NCBI RefSeq assembly: GCF_017308985.1
Contig: NZ_JADWPE010000001.1
Span: 186,001-250,000, forward strand
Direction: 5' to 3'
Source: Lysobacter changpingensis
Lineage (GTDB): Bacteria > Pseudomonadota > Gammaproteobacteria > Xanthomonadales > Xanthomonadaceae
Length of the DNA: 64,000 nucleotides
In this document: positions 27,501 to 35,019 of the stretch, piece by piece
How the letters are laid out: each line of letters starts with the position of its first letter
Position numbering within the stretch: the stretch's first letter is position 1
Translations under genes and position numbers: made by a program
The notes under the pieces: generated by a model
Told to the model about the DNA's origin: nothing
What the model saw: the letters and a program-made list of their open reading frames with translations, nothing else
The model's database searches: none

Positions 27501-28009
27501 CGCAGCGCGGTGAGCTGGCGCATCGCCTCGGTGTCGCTGGACGCTTCGGTCTTGGGCGACAGTGCGATGCGCAGGATCGGCTCGGTCGACGGATTGAAGC
27601 GCAGCAGCACCGGCGCCTTGGCTTCCAGCGGAAGCTGCAGCACTTCCATCTTGTCGCGGACTTCCAGGCTGGCCTGGTCCATGTCCGTGCCCCAGGCGAA
27701 CTCGAGCACGACGTCGCTCTGGCCCGTTCGCGACACAGACTTCAGCTTGCGCAGCCCCTTCACCACGCCGACGGCTTCCTCCACCGGCTCGCTGATCAGG
27801 GTTTCGATTTCCGACGGCGCCGCGCCGGTGTATTCGGTGCGGACCGTCAGCGTGGGATAGCTCAGATCGGGCAGCAGGTTGACCTTGAGGTCGCCCAGCG
27901 CGATCAGGCCGAACAGGACGAAGGTGAGCGTCACCATGAACACCGTCACCCGACGGCGCGTGGAGAATTCCACCAGGTTGAAACCGGGCGTGTGCGCGGG
28001 TTGCGTCAC
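24536..28009 (-). CDS. RND efflux transporter permease (first of two)
   Basis: 1157 residues, longer than the usual 1020-1050. The start is GTG at 28009 with GGAG 7 bases before it. The N-terminus MTLTFVLFGLIALGDLKVNLLPDLSYP and the helix-4 motif ALATGLVVDDSIVVLE are typical of the RND family. The extra length comes from an Ala/Ser/Gly-rich insertion at 262-311 in the porter domain and a cytosolic stretch near 575-650 between helices. The gene lies 15 bases after the adaptor gene. Being so different from the next permease, the two may form a heteromultimer as MdtB and MdtC do, or act separately. Confidence 0.92.
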   Translation of the reverse strand: MTQPAHTPGFNLVEFSTRRRVTVFMVTLTFVLFGLIALGDLKVNLLPDLSYPTLTVRTEYTGAAPSEIETLISEPVEEAVGVVKGLRKLKSVSRTGQSDVVLEFAWGTDMDQASLEVRDKMEVLQLPLEAKAPVLLRFNPSTEPILRIALSPKTEASSDTEAMRQLTALRRYADDDLKKKLEPVEGVAAVKVGGGLEDEIQVDIDQQKIAQLNLPIDTVIQRLQQENINISGGRLEEGSQRYLVRTVNQFASVPEMREMLVTTQSGGDSAAASAAAQMAAIAAQTGSAEAMAAAASVQSANSAGGASVAGGMPVRLKDIAEVRQGFKEREAIIRLAGREAVELAIYKEGDANTVATADAIQKRLDELKEQVPPDVELTTIDDQSQFIRHAISDVKMDAVIGGALAVLIIFLFLRDGWSTFVIALSLPVSIIATFFFMGQMGLSLNVMSLGGLALATGLVVDDSIVVLESIAKARERGLGILEAAIAGTREVSMAVVASTLTTIAVFLPLVFVQGIAGQLFRDQALTVALAIGISLIVSMTLIPMLSALKGRPPMAFPEEAPHPRWEPKTKLGKPLSWFQRGLNWVLRTFFFSIAWTIVRLWRVLVAVVGPIMRKASDIAMSPYGRAERSYLKLLPNALNRPVLVLGSAAVAFALTLLAVPLLGADLIPQLAQDRFEMTVKLPPGTPLRDTDALVRELQRKHADDDGIRALYGVSGSGTRLDANPTESGENIGKLTVVMENGGSKAVEARETERLRGTMQAHPGAQVDFARPELFSFSTPLEIELRGQDLEGIQQAGQRMAKLLRANPHYADVKSTVEEGFPEIQIRFDQDRAGALGLTTRQIADVVVKKVRGDVATRYSFRDRKIDVLVRARETDRASVDSIRRLIVNPNSSRPVTLDSVADVVATTGPSEIHRADQVRVAIVSANLRDIDLGTAVREVEEMVSKEPLGAGVSMHIGGQGEELAESVTSLLFAFGLAVFLVYLVMASQFESLLHPFVILFTIPLALVGAVLALLLTNSPVSVVVFIGLILLVGLVVKNAIILVDKVNQLREAGVAKREALVEGARSRLRPIIMTTMCTLFGFLPLALAMGEGAEVRSPMAITVIGGLLVSTLLTLVVIPVVYDLLDRRADEYYVNRAKRTHAPVATGEGAGGHAEPV

Positions 28010-28024
28010 GTGGATTCTCCGGGA

Positions 28025-29158
28025 TTACTTCTTGGTTTCGGACTTGGCGACCGAAGCGACTTCCTTCTTCGCCTGCGGCTGGCCCAGGATCTGCACGGCG
28101 GTGCCGTCGCGCAGCGCGGTCTTGCCGGCGACGACGACCTGCTCGCCTTCCTTCACGCCGTCGCGCACTTCGGCCCACGAACCGTCCATGTAGCCCAGCT
28201 TGACCGGCACGCGCTTGGTCTTGTCGCCACTGACCACGAACACCGCCGGATCGCCATCGTCGTCCAGCAGCGCGACGCGCGGGACGACGAGCGCGTCGGC
28301 GCGCTGGTCGTAGTCGATGCGGATGCGGCCGAACATGCCCGGCTGCAGGATGCCGTCGCCCTTGAACGCGCACACCACGCGGAAGGTGCCGCTGCCCGAA
28401 TCCACCACCGGCGAAACGCGGTCCACCATGCCCTGGAAGGTCTTGCCCGGCAGCGCATCGACCACCAGCGCGACCGGCAGGCCGGCCTTGAGCGTCACCA
28501 GCTCGCGCTCGGGCACGTTGAGCGTGGCCTCCAGGCGCGAGGTGTCGACGATGCGGAAGATCGGCGTGTTGATCTGCACGAAGTTGCCGGTCTTGATCGA
28601 GCGCGAGGCGATCACGCCGGAGATCGGCGCTTCGACGTTCGCGTACGACAGTTCGAGGTTCGCCAGGCGGTTGGCGGCGCGGGCGTTCTCCAGGTCGTAG
28701 CGCAGCTGGTCGTTGTCGTTGGCACTGAGCAGCTTCTGCTCGGCCATCTGCTTGGCGCGGCTGTAGTTGGCTTCCAGCTTGCGCATGGCGGCGCCGGTCT
28801 GCGCGGCCTGCAGCTCGGCGCGGGCGGAGTCCAGGCGCACCAGGGTCTGCCCGGCGCGGACCGGCTGGCCTTCCTCGACCATCACGTTCAGCGCCACGCC
28901 CGAGGTCTTGGCGACCACCTGCGATTCGGCCACCGGCTCCAGCGGCGCGGTGCCGGTATAGCTGGCGGCGACGGCGCGGCGGGAGGCCTTGGCGACCTCG
29001 ACCGGCACGGCTTCGGGACCCTTCTTGTCTTCCCCGGCCTTGGCCTGCGCCTCGCCTTCGCCCCCGCCCTTGCAGGCGCTCAGCAACAACAGGCACGGCA
29101 GCAGGACGACAGCGGCGCGGGCAAAACCACGGCTGCGATTTCGGGCGAAGTGACGCAT
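28025..29158 (-). CDS. RND efflux periplasmic adaptor (membrane fusion protein), lipoprotein
   Basis: 377 residues. The signal sequence ends in a lipobox (LLLLSAC, Cys about residue 25), so it is lipid-anchored like AcrA. The biotinyl-lipoyl-like halves occur at VVAKTSGVALNVMVEEGQPVRAG and VEAPISGVIASRSIKTGNFV, flanking a coiled-coil hairpin (about 95-150). Beta-barrel and membrane-proximal domains follow, and the tail is Lys-rich. I chose the ATG at 29158, since the longer frame would precede the signal peptide with 62 unrelated residues. First gene of the efflux operon. Confidence 0.9.
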   Translation of the reverse strand: MRHFARNRSRGFARAAVVLLPCLLLLSACKGGGEGEAQAKAGEDKKGPEAVPVEVAKASRRAVAASYTGTAPLEPVAESQVVAKTSGVALNVMVEEGQPVRAGQTLVRLDSARAELQAAQTGAAMRKLEANYSRAKQMAEQKLLSANDNDQLRYDLENARAANRLANLELSYANVEAPISGVIASRSIKTGNFVQINTPIFRIVDTSRLEATLNVPERELVTLKAGLPVALVVDALPGKTFQGMVDRVSPVVDSGSGTFRVVCAFKGDGILQPGMFGRIRIDYDQRADALVVPRVALLDDDGDPAVFVVSGDKTKRVPVKLGYMDGSWAEVRDGVKEGEQVVVAGKTALRDGTAVQILGQPQAKKEVASVAKSETKK

Positions 29159-29459
29159 GAATTGGACCCCAAGGTGGCTGAGACCGGCGCTTGTACCGGT
29201 GTTGTATATAGGTATATCACCGCCCCAGTCACCCTCCATCCGCCGAAGGTCATGGTGACTGGAGCCACGTCGTCGACCGCCCCTGCCGCAGGCGAAGACG
29301 GTACGCAAGAACCATCGATGCAAAACGGAGCGGCTTCGTTGCAATCCGAACCATGGCTATACTTGCCGACTTGTGCGCGGTCGCCTTGATAAATGGGGAG
29401 GCGCCACGCAGCCAGCACTAAGAACCTTTCGCTAGCCACACGAGATTGCGGACTACGAC
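29159..29459. promoter_or_regulatory. Divergent promoter region, efflux operon / cytochromes
   Basis: No gene is seen in these 301 bases. Toward the efflux operon (minus), GTGACT (29227-29232) and TATATA (29205-29210) are 16 bases apart. Toward the cytochromes (plus), TTCGTT (29335-29340) and TATACT (29358-29363) are 17 bases apart. CCAGTCACC (29225-29233) and GGTGACTGG (29254-29262) make a perfect 9-bp inverted repeat with a 20-base spacer, and its left arm covers the efflux -35, as an operator would. Confidence 0.5.
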
Positions 29460-29855
29460 ATGATGCGACCGCTGATGATCGCCGCCTGCTTCCTCCTGAC
29501 CGCCACCGCGTTCGGTGCGTCGGCCCAGGATGTGCAGGCTCCCGCCGCCCCGGCCGCCGCTGCCGCGCCGACCGCTCCGGCCCCGGCCGCTCCGGTCGCA
29601 CTGAAGGGCGACGCCGCCCGGGGCAAGCAGCTCACCTACACCTGCCAGGGCTGCCACGGCGTCACCGGCTACAAGAACGCCTATCCGAACTACCACGTGC
29701 CGCGCATCGGCGGGCAGTCGGAGGTCTACCTGACCAACGCGTTGACCGAATACAAGAAGGGCACGCGCAAGCACCCGACGATGCAGGCCCAGGCGCAGAG
29801 CTTCTCGGACCAGGACATCGCCGATATCGCCGCCTTCCTTTCGACCGTGAAGTGA
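29460..29855 (+). CDS. Periplasmic class I cytochrome c (monoheme)
   Basis: 131 residues. Signal peptide cleaved near ASAQD (residue 23), an Ala/Pro linker (26-46), then one class-I cytochrome domain with heme-binding CQGCH (62-66) and the likely axial Met in HPTMQAQAQSF. The domain end DIADIAAFLSTVK is typical of the c4/c553 group. A second monoheme cytochrome starts 11 bases downstream, so the pair forms an operon. Likely an electron carrier to a terminal oxidase. Confidence 0.92.
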   Translation: MMRPLMIAACFLLTATAFGASAQDVQAPAAPAAAAAPTAPAPAAPVALKGDAARGKQLTYTCQGCHGVTGYKNAYPNYHVPRIGGQSEVYLTNALTEYKKGTRKHPTMQAQAQSFSDQDIADIAAFLSTVK

Positions 29856-29866
29856 GCAGCAGACCC

Positions 29867-30322
29867 ATGACGAACCCGGCCTTGACCAACAAGTTCCTCG
29901 CCATCGCCCTGCTCGCCTCCATCGCGCTGGTCGGCTGTTCCGGCGGCGACACGCCGGCCGAGCATTCGGCGGCCGACCGCAGCGAAGGCCACACCTCGTC
30001 CTCCGCGGGCCTGCCGGCCGGCCACATCGCCGCGGGCGAGAAGCTGGCGCAGACCAAGGGCAAGGCCACCGGCCAGTCGTGCGTCGACTGCCACGGCGCC
30101 GAAGGCAACGCGCCGATCGACGAGACCTACCCGAAGCTCGCCGGCCAGTACTACGACTACATCGCGCACTCGCTGCAGGCCTACCGCGACGGCGACCGCG
30201 AACATCCGCTGATGTCGAGCCAGGCGAAGGAACTGACCGACCAGCAGATCGCCGACCTCGCCGCCTACTTCGGTTCGCGCAAGGGTTCGCTGCAGGACCT
30301 GCACGGCATGCACCACGACTGA
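29867..30322 (+). CDS. Class I cytochrome c lipoprotein (monoheme)
   Basis: 151 residues. The N-terminus is a lipoprotein signal with lipobox SIALVGC (Cys24), a Ser/Gly/His-rich spacer, then heme motif CVDCH (72-76) and axial Met in HPLMSSQAKEL. The domain closely parallels that of the upstream cytochrome (PKLAGQYYDYIAHSLQAYRDG versus PRIGGQSEVYLTNALTEYKKG), so the pair looks like a split form of diheme cytochrome c4. The ATG at 29867 is 11 bases after the upstream stop. Confidence 0.9.
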   Translation: MTNPALTNKFLAIALLASIALVGCSGGDTPAEHSAADRSEGHTSSSAGLPAGHIAAGEKLAQTKGKATGQSCVDCHGAEGNAPIDETYPKLAGQYYDYIAHSLQAYRDGDREHPLMSSQAKELTDQQIADLAAYFGSRKGSLQDLHGMHHD

Positions 30323-30348
30323 TCGCGCCTGTCGCGACGGTAACGAAC

Positions 30349-30372
30349 AGGCCCGCGCACGCGGGCCTTTTC
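30349..30372 (+). terminator. Rho-independent terminator after the cytochromes
   Basis: AGGCCCGC-GCAC-GCGGGCCT followed by TTTTCGTTT, 26 bases past the stop. Confidence 0.8.
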
Positions 30373-30399
30373 GTTTGCGCCGGACAGCCCGGTTCCGGG

Positions 30400-31101
30400 C
30401 TACACGGAAGCGTCGGCGGGCTCGCTTCGGAACGCGTCGCCGGATTCGATGCGCGCGAGCGTCCGCAACAGCACCGGTGACAGGAAGTCGTCGATGACCT
30501 CGTCCGCGCCCGCGTCGCACAACGCGTCGTCCGACAAGGCGCCGCGCAGACCGAAGGTGCGGATGCCGGCGGCGCGCGCGGACCGGATGCCGGACAGCGA
30601 ATCCTCGAACGCAAGCGCGCAGCGTGCGGTGCCGCCGAGACGTTCGAGACCCGTGAGATACGGCAACGGATCGGGCTTGCCCCGCGCGAGTTCCTCGCCG
30701 ATCACCAGCGCGTCGATCCGGTCGAGGACGCCGATGCCACCGAGCATCAGCTCCGCATTCGCGCGCGGCGCATTCGTCACCACGCCGACGCGCACGTCGT
30801 GGCGGCGCGCCCAGTCGAGCAGTTCGATCGCGCCGCGCGTGGGTTCCAGCGTCGTCACCGCCGAACGGAACAGCGCCTCCTTGCGATCGGCCAGGCGTGC
30901 GTGCGCCTCGATCGGTTGGTCGGGGAACAGCTCGCGCATGATCGCCTCGTTCGATGCGCCCATGATCCGCGAGCGGTACGTCTCCATCGTGAGCGTGCGG
31001 TCGAAATCCGCGAGCAGCGTCTGGAACGCGGCGAAGTGGAGCTCGTCGGTGTTGACGAGCGTGCCGTCCAGGTCGAAGAGCAGTACGAAATCGTGTGGCA
31101 T
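30400..31101 (-). CDS. HAD-superfamily sugar-phosphatase-like hydrolase
   Basis: 233 residues, cytosolic. Motif I is LFDLDGTLV with nucleophile Asp10 and acid Asp12; motif II is VVTNAPR (about 107-113); the lysine is in RGKPDPLPY (near 142) and motif IV is LAFEDSLSG (near 165). The alpha-helical cap lies between motif I and II, as in beta-phosphoglucomutase, phosphoglycolate phosphatase and 2-deoxyglucose-6-phosphatase. The substrate is open. The ATG at 31101 is used; the same frame runs further upstream antisense to nothing real. Confidence 0.85.
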   Translation of the reverse strand: MPHDFVLLFDLDGTLVNTDELHFAAFQTLLADFDRTLTMETYRSRIMGASNEAIMRELFPDQPIEAHARLADRKEALFRSAVTTLEPTRGAIELLDWARRHDVRVGVVTNAPRANAELMLGGIGVLDRIDALVIGEELARGKPDPLPYLTGLERLGGTARCALAFEDSLSGIRSARAAGIRTFGLRGALSDDALCDAGADEVIDDFLSPVLLRTLARIESGDAFRSEPADASV

Positions 31102-31121
31102 GAAGGTCCTGCTGCCAAATG

Positions 31122-31147
31122 GAACGGGCCGCAGACGCGGCCCGTTC
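31122..31147. terminator. Hairpin between OmpA-like and HAD genes
   Basis: GAACGGGCCGC-AGAC-GCGGCCCGTTC, perfect 11-bp stem, 23 bases past the OmpA-like stop on the minus strand. No long T-run. Confidence 0.6.
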
Positions 31148-31169
31148 TTCGTGCGATGCGATGCGGCGA

Positions 31170-31883
31170 TCAGGACTCGATCGGCACCAGCGTGATCTCC
31201 ACGCGGCGGTTCTGCGCGCGGCCTGCTTCGGTGTCGTTGCTGGCGATCGGGCGGGATTCGCCGGCACCGACGACGATGAAGCGTTCGCGGTTCAGGCCAC
31301 GGCCCTGCAGGTAGCTGGAGACCGCATTGGCGCGCTGCTCGGACAGCTTCTGGTTGTACGCATCGCTGCCGACGCTGTCGGTGTGGCCGGCCACTTCGAT
31401 CACCGTCTGGTTGTACTCCTGCAGCGTGCGGGCAACGTTGTCGAGCACCGGGTAGAACTCGGGCTTCAGGTTCGACTTGTCGAAGTCGAAGGTGATGCCG
31501 CTGGGCATGTTGAGCGTGATGTTGTTGCCCTGGCGCACGACATCGACGCCGGTGCCGGCGGTCTGCTGGCGCAGCGCGGCTTCCTGGCGATCCTGGTAGT
31601 TGCCGATGGCCGCACCGGCGAGGCCGCCGACGCCAGCGCCCACCAGCGCGCGCTGGCGGCGCTCGGTCGCGTCGTCGCCGCTGAGCAGGCCCGCCGCAAC
31701 GCCGGCCAGCGCGCCGATGATCGCGCCCTTGCTGGTCTTGCTCATACCCTGCTGCTGGCCCTGCTGCGGCGGTTGCTGCTGCGGATAGGGCTGGCCGTAG
31801 TAACCGCCGCCGCTGGTGGCGCAACCGGCGAGCAGCGCGGTGGTGACGACGGCCACACACGCGGCCTTGACGAAATTCTTCAT
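31170..31883 (-). CDS. OmpA-family lipoprotein with glycine zipper (YiaD-like)
   Basis: 237 residues. Lipobox LLAGC (Cys21), a Gln/Pro-rich linker (30-48), a glycine-zipper segment (GAIIGALAGVAAGLLSG and GAGVGGLAGAAIG, about 55-95), then an OmpA-like peptidoglycan-binding domain with GHTDSVGSDAYNQKLSEQRA and the NRRVEI end. It anchors the outer membrane to peptidoglycan and resembles E. coli YiaD. The ATG at 31883 is used because the signal peptide starts there; 15 further in-frame residues upstream are unlikely. Confidence 0.9.
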   Translation of the reverse strand: MKNFVKAACVAVVTTALLAGCATSGGGYYGQPYPQQQPPQQGQQQGMSKTSKGAIIGALAGVAAGLLSGDDATERRQRALVGAGVGGLAGAAIGNYQDRQEAALRQQTAGTGVDVVRQGNNITLNMPSGITFDFDKSNLKPEFYPVLDNVARTLQEYNQTVIEVAGHTDSVGSDAYNQKLSEQRANAVSSYLQGRGLNRERFIVVGAGESRPIASNDTEAGRAQNRRVEITLVPIES

Positions 31884-31976
31884 GAGCGGGGTCCTTGCGT
31901 GGAAGACGGAATGGAACTGAACGCGCACAAGCTAACCGCGTTCACGTCTGGCGCAAGTGATCGCGACGTTCCGTGT

Positions 31977-33395
31977 TCAGTCGGCGGCAGGAATCAGCGC
32001 AGCCGCCGCATCCCCATCGAGGCGCGCGTCCCAGTTTCCCATCAACGCCAGGTACAGCAGCTTGTCGAACTCCGCGCCGAAGCGGCGGATCACCGCATCG
32101 GGATCGGGAATGAGCCGGCCATCGGCGATCAGCCCGAAGTGCACGCGCCCGTTGTAGCTGAGGATGGAGATGCCGATGCCGATCGAACCGGTCTGCGGCA
32201 CCCAGAACATCATTTCGCGCAGCATGCAGCCGGCGAGGTACAGCGGCTGCTGCGGACCGGGCACGTTGGTGGCGACCGCCGTGGCCTTGCGGCTGAACAG
32301 TTCCAGCGCCAGCCCCTGCACCGGCGACGGCGCCATGCCGAGCGCCGCGAGCAGTCCGTACGCGACGATCGCCTGCCGCGAGCGCTTGAGGTCCTCCATG
32401 CAGCGCGCGACGTGTTCGACGCGCCGGATCGGATTGCCCTCGCCCACCGGCAGCTCGAGGAACACCAGGCCGAAGTGGTTGCCGAGCTTGCGTGCGTGTT
32501 CCAGCGGACGCAGGTTCACCGGCACCGTCGCACGCAACGTCAGACCGTCGACGTGATCGCCGCGTTCGATCATGTAGCTGCGCAGCGCGCCGGCGGCGGT
32601 GGCCATCAGCACGTCGTTGACGGTGCAGTCGCAGGCGCGGCCGACGGCTTTGACTTCTTCCAGGTCGAGCGGTTCGGCCCAGGCGACGCGCTTGCTCACG
32701 CCCAGCCGGCCGCGCAGCAGCGACGGGGGATCGTCCGGCAAAGCGAGCGCGTGCAGCAGCTCGCGCGCGATCTCGCCGCCCTCCTTCGCCAGCACCGCGG
32801 CGAGCGTGGGATCGCGGTACATCTCCAGTCCTTTCTCCACGACCTTGCTGCCCAGCTGCACGTAGCGATCGACCGCGCCCACGCGACGCGCGACGCCCGC
32901 GTGCTGCTGCTTGAGCCACGTGCGCGGCAGTTCGCTGCCGTCGGCCGCGTCGGGTTCGGTATCGGTGAGCGAGAGCAGCACCTGCACCAGCGCGATGCCG
33001 TCGGCGTAGCTGTGATGGATGCGCGCCACCAGCGCCGAACCGCCGCCGTCGAAACGTTCGACCAGATGGAACTGCCACAGCGGGCGATCGTGGTTGAGCG
33101 GCGAGGACGCGAGCTGGCTGACGAAGCGCTCCAGCGCGCGCTTGTCGCCGCGACCGGGCAGCGCGGCGTGCTGCACGTGCCAGTCGAGGTTGAAGTTCAG
33201 GTCGTTTTCCCAGTGCGCGCCGGCCGGCGTGACCACGGCCTTCTGGCGGAACCGTCCGTACGAGAGGAAGCGCTGCTTCACCACGCGCTTGAGGCGCTCC
33301 AACGACATCGGTTCGGCGAACATCAGCACGCCGGTGATCATCATCGGGTTGGTCGGCCGCTCCATGCGCAGCCAGGCGGTGTCGACCCGCGACAT
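31977..33395 (-). CDS. Wax ester synthase / diacylglycerol acyltransferase (WS/DGAT) family
   Basis: Predicted acyltransferase that joins acyl-CoA to long-chain alcohols or diacylglycerol. It has 472 residues from the ATG at 33395 (GGGAA just upstream), the usual family length. It carries the catalytic motif HHSYADG (127-133, form HHxxxDG), the RPLWQFHLVE motif (104-113), NDVLMATAAGALR and a C-terminal SYNGRVHFGLIADG segment. Two longer in-frame starts at 33482 and 33443 would add a basic Arg-rich extension and are less likely. The photolyase gene lies 117 bases upstream on the same strand. Confidence 0.9.
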   Translation of the reverse strand: MSRVDTAWLRMERPTNPMMITGVLMFAEPMSLERLKRVVKQRFLSYGRFRQKAVVTPAGAHWENDLNFNLDWHVQHAALPGRGDKRALERFVSQLASSPLNHDRPLWQFHLVERFDGGGSALVARIHHSYADGIALVQVLLSLTDTEPDAADGSELPRTWLKQQHAGVARRVGAVDRYVQLGSKVVEKGLEMYRDPTLAAVLAKEGGEIARELLHALALPDDPPSLLRGRLGVSKRVAWAEPLDLEEVKAVGRACDCTVNDVLMATAAGALRSYMIERGDHVDGLTLRATVPVNLRPLEHARKLGNHFGLVFLELPVGEGNPIRRVEHVARCMEDLKRSRQAIVAYGLLAALGMAPSPVQGLALELFSRKATAVATNVPGPQQPLYLAGCMLREMMFWVPQTGSIGIGISILSYNGRVHFGLIADGRLIPDPDAVIRRFGAEFDKLLYLALMGNWDARLDGDAAAALIPAAD

Positions 33396-33512
33396 CGGTT
33401 CCCGGCGACCACGCCGGCGTGCCCCAGTCCGCGTCCGCGCCATGGCCCTGGCTCCCGTGCGTGTGCCGGCCGAGTGAATCACGCCCTCGCGAGCAGCGTC
33501 AACGCGGCTCCA

Positions 33513-34949
33513 TCAGCCGCGCAGCTTGCGATACGCGGCCAGCGCCGAATCGCGGCCCGCGCCCATCTCCACCAGCGGCTGCGGCGGGTAATCCGGCGCG
33601 CCCCGGCGCAGCGCCGGCGGGTCCTGCCAGGGCGCGAAGCGCAGCGGCACCGGCAGGCCGGCCAGCTCCGGCACCCAGCGTGCGATGTAGCTGCCGTCCG
33701 GATCGAACTTCGCAGCCTGCAGCACCGGGTTGAACACACGGAAGTACGGCGCCGCGTCCGCGCCGGTGCCGGCGACCCACTGCCAGCCGAGCGTGTTGTT
33801 CGCCAGGTCCGCATCCACCAGCGTGTCCCAGAACCAGCGCGCGCCGTGCCGCCAGTGGTAACGCAGGTGCTTGGTCAGGAAACTCGCGACGATCATCCGC
33901 ACGCGGTTGTGCATCCAGCCGGTGTGCCACAGCTCGCGCATGCCCGCATCGACGATCGGCACGCCGGTGCGGCCCTGCTGCCAGTCGGCCATGCGCGCGG
34001 GCGACACGTTCGACCACGCGAAATCGTTGAAACGCGCGTCGAAGTCGCGGTCCGGCGTTTCGGGGAAGTGGTGCAGCAGGTGGTGGGCGAACTCGCGCCA
34101 GCCGAGCTCGCGCAGGAAGCCGTCGATATCGCCGCCGTTGCCTGCCGTGCGCTCGCGTTCGAGCATCGACGCCACGCGCCACGGAGCGATCTCGCCGAAA
34201 TGCAGGTGCGGCGAAAGACGCGACGTGCCGATGCGGTCCGGGCGGTCGCGCTGTTCGCGATATCCACGCAGCGCGCCTTCCACGAAGGCTTCCAGCGCCG
34301 CGTGCGCCCCCGTTTCGCCGGGCGTCCATTCGTTCCAGAAGGCGCGGTCCCAGCCATGTCGCGGCGCGAGTCCCAGCGCGTCGAGCGGCACGCCGGCCGG
34401 GCCTTCGACGCTGCTGCGTATATGCCCGGGCGCATCGATGCACAGGCCGAGCTGCCACTGCGCCAGCAGTGTCTTCCAATACGGCGTGAACACCTTGAAC
34501 GGCAGCCCCTGCCGGTTCCGCACCGTCCACGGCTCGAACAGCAGCGCCGCGTTGAAGCTCTCCACGCGCATGCCCTGCTGGCGCAGCGTGGTCTTGATGT
34601 TCGCGTCGCGGCGCTCGTGCGCGGGTTCGTAGCGGCGGTTCCAGAACACCGCCTCGGCACCGGTGGTCGCGATCAGCGATTGCAGCGTCGTCAGGCTCGG
34701 GCCGAAGAAATGGCGCAGGTGCGAGCCGCGCCGTCGCAGCGCCGCATCGAGTGCGGCCAGCGAACGGTGGCGCCAGGCATTGGACGCCGCACCCGGCGCC
34801 CAGTCGCCGGCTTCGTCCGGCGCGTGGATGTAGACCGGGATCGGCACGTAGCCGTTGTCGAGCGCCGCCTGCAGCGCCGGGTTGTCGTCCAGGCGCAGGT
34901 CGTTGCGGAACCACACCAGCGCCAGCGCGTTGGATTCGCCTGCGGACAT
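33513..34949 (-). CDS. phrB: Deoxyribodipyrimidine photolyase
   Basis: Light-driven repair of cyclobutane pyrimidine dimers. It has 478 residues, with an N-terminal antenna-binding domain (LVWFRNDLRLDDNPAL at about 11-26) and a C-terminal FAD domain. The latter has LSPHLHFGEI (near 246), GMRELWHTGWMHNRVRM (near 335) and NNTLGWQWVAGTG (near 383), followed by YFRVFNP. All class I signature regions are present. The ATG at 34949 matches the family start. Probably transcribed with the WS/DGAT gene downstream. Confidence 0.95.
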   Translation of the reverse strand: MSAGESNALALVWFRNDLRLDDNPALQAALDNGYVPIPVYIHAPDEAGDWAPGAASNAWRHRSLAALDAALRRRGSHLRHFFGPSLTTLQSLIATTGAEAVFWNRRYEPAHERRDANIKTTLRQQGMRVESFNAALLFEPWTVRNRQGLPFKVFTPYWKTLLAQWQLGLCIDAPGHIRSSVEGPAGVPLDALGLAPRHGWDRAFWNEWTPGETGAHAALEAFVEGALRGYREQRDRPDRIGTSRLSPHLHFGEIAPWRVASMLERERTAGNGGDIDGFLRELGWREFAHHLLHHFPETPDRDFDARFNDFAWSNVSPARMADWQQGRTGVPIVDAGMRELWHTGWMHNRVRMIVASFLTKHLRYHWRHGARWFWDTLVDADLANNTLGWQWVAGTGADAAPYFRVFNPVLQAAKFDPDGSYIARWVPELAGLPVPLRFAPWQDPPALRRGAPDYPPQPLVEMGAGRDSALAAYRKLRG

Positions 34950-35019
34950 CGGGCCCCCGGCCTCGGACGGACTCGTCGCCGCCAGTATGCCCAAGCCCGC
35001 GTCCGCCGCGCGGGGGCCG

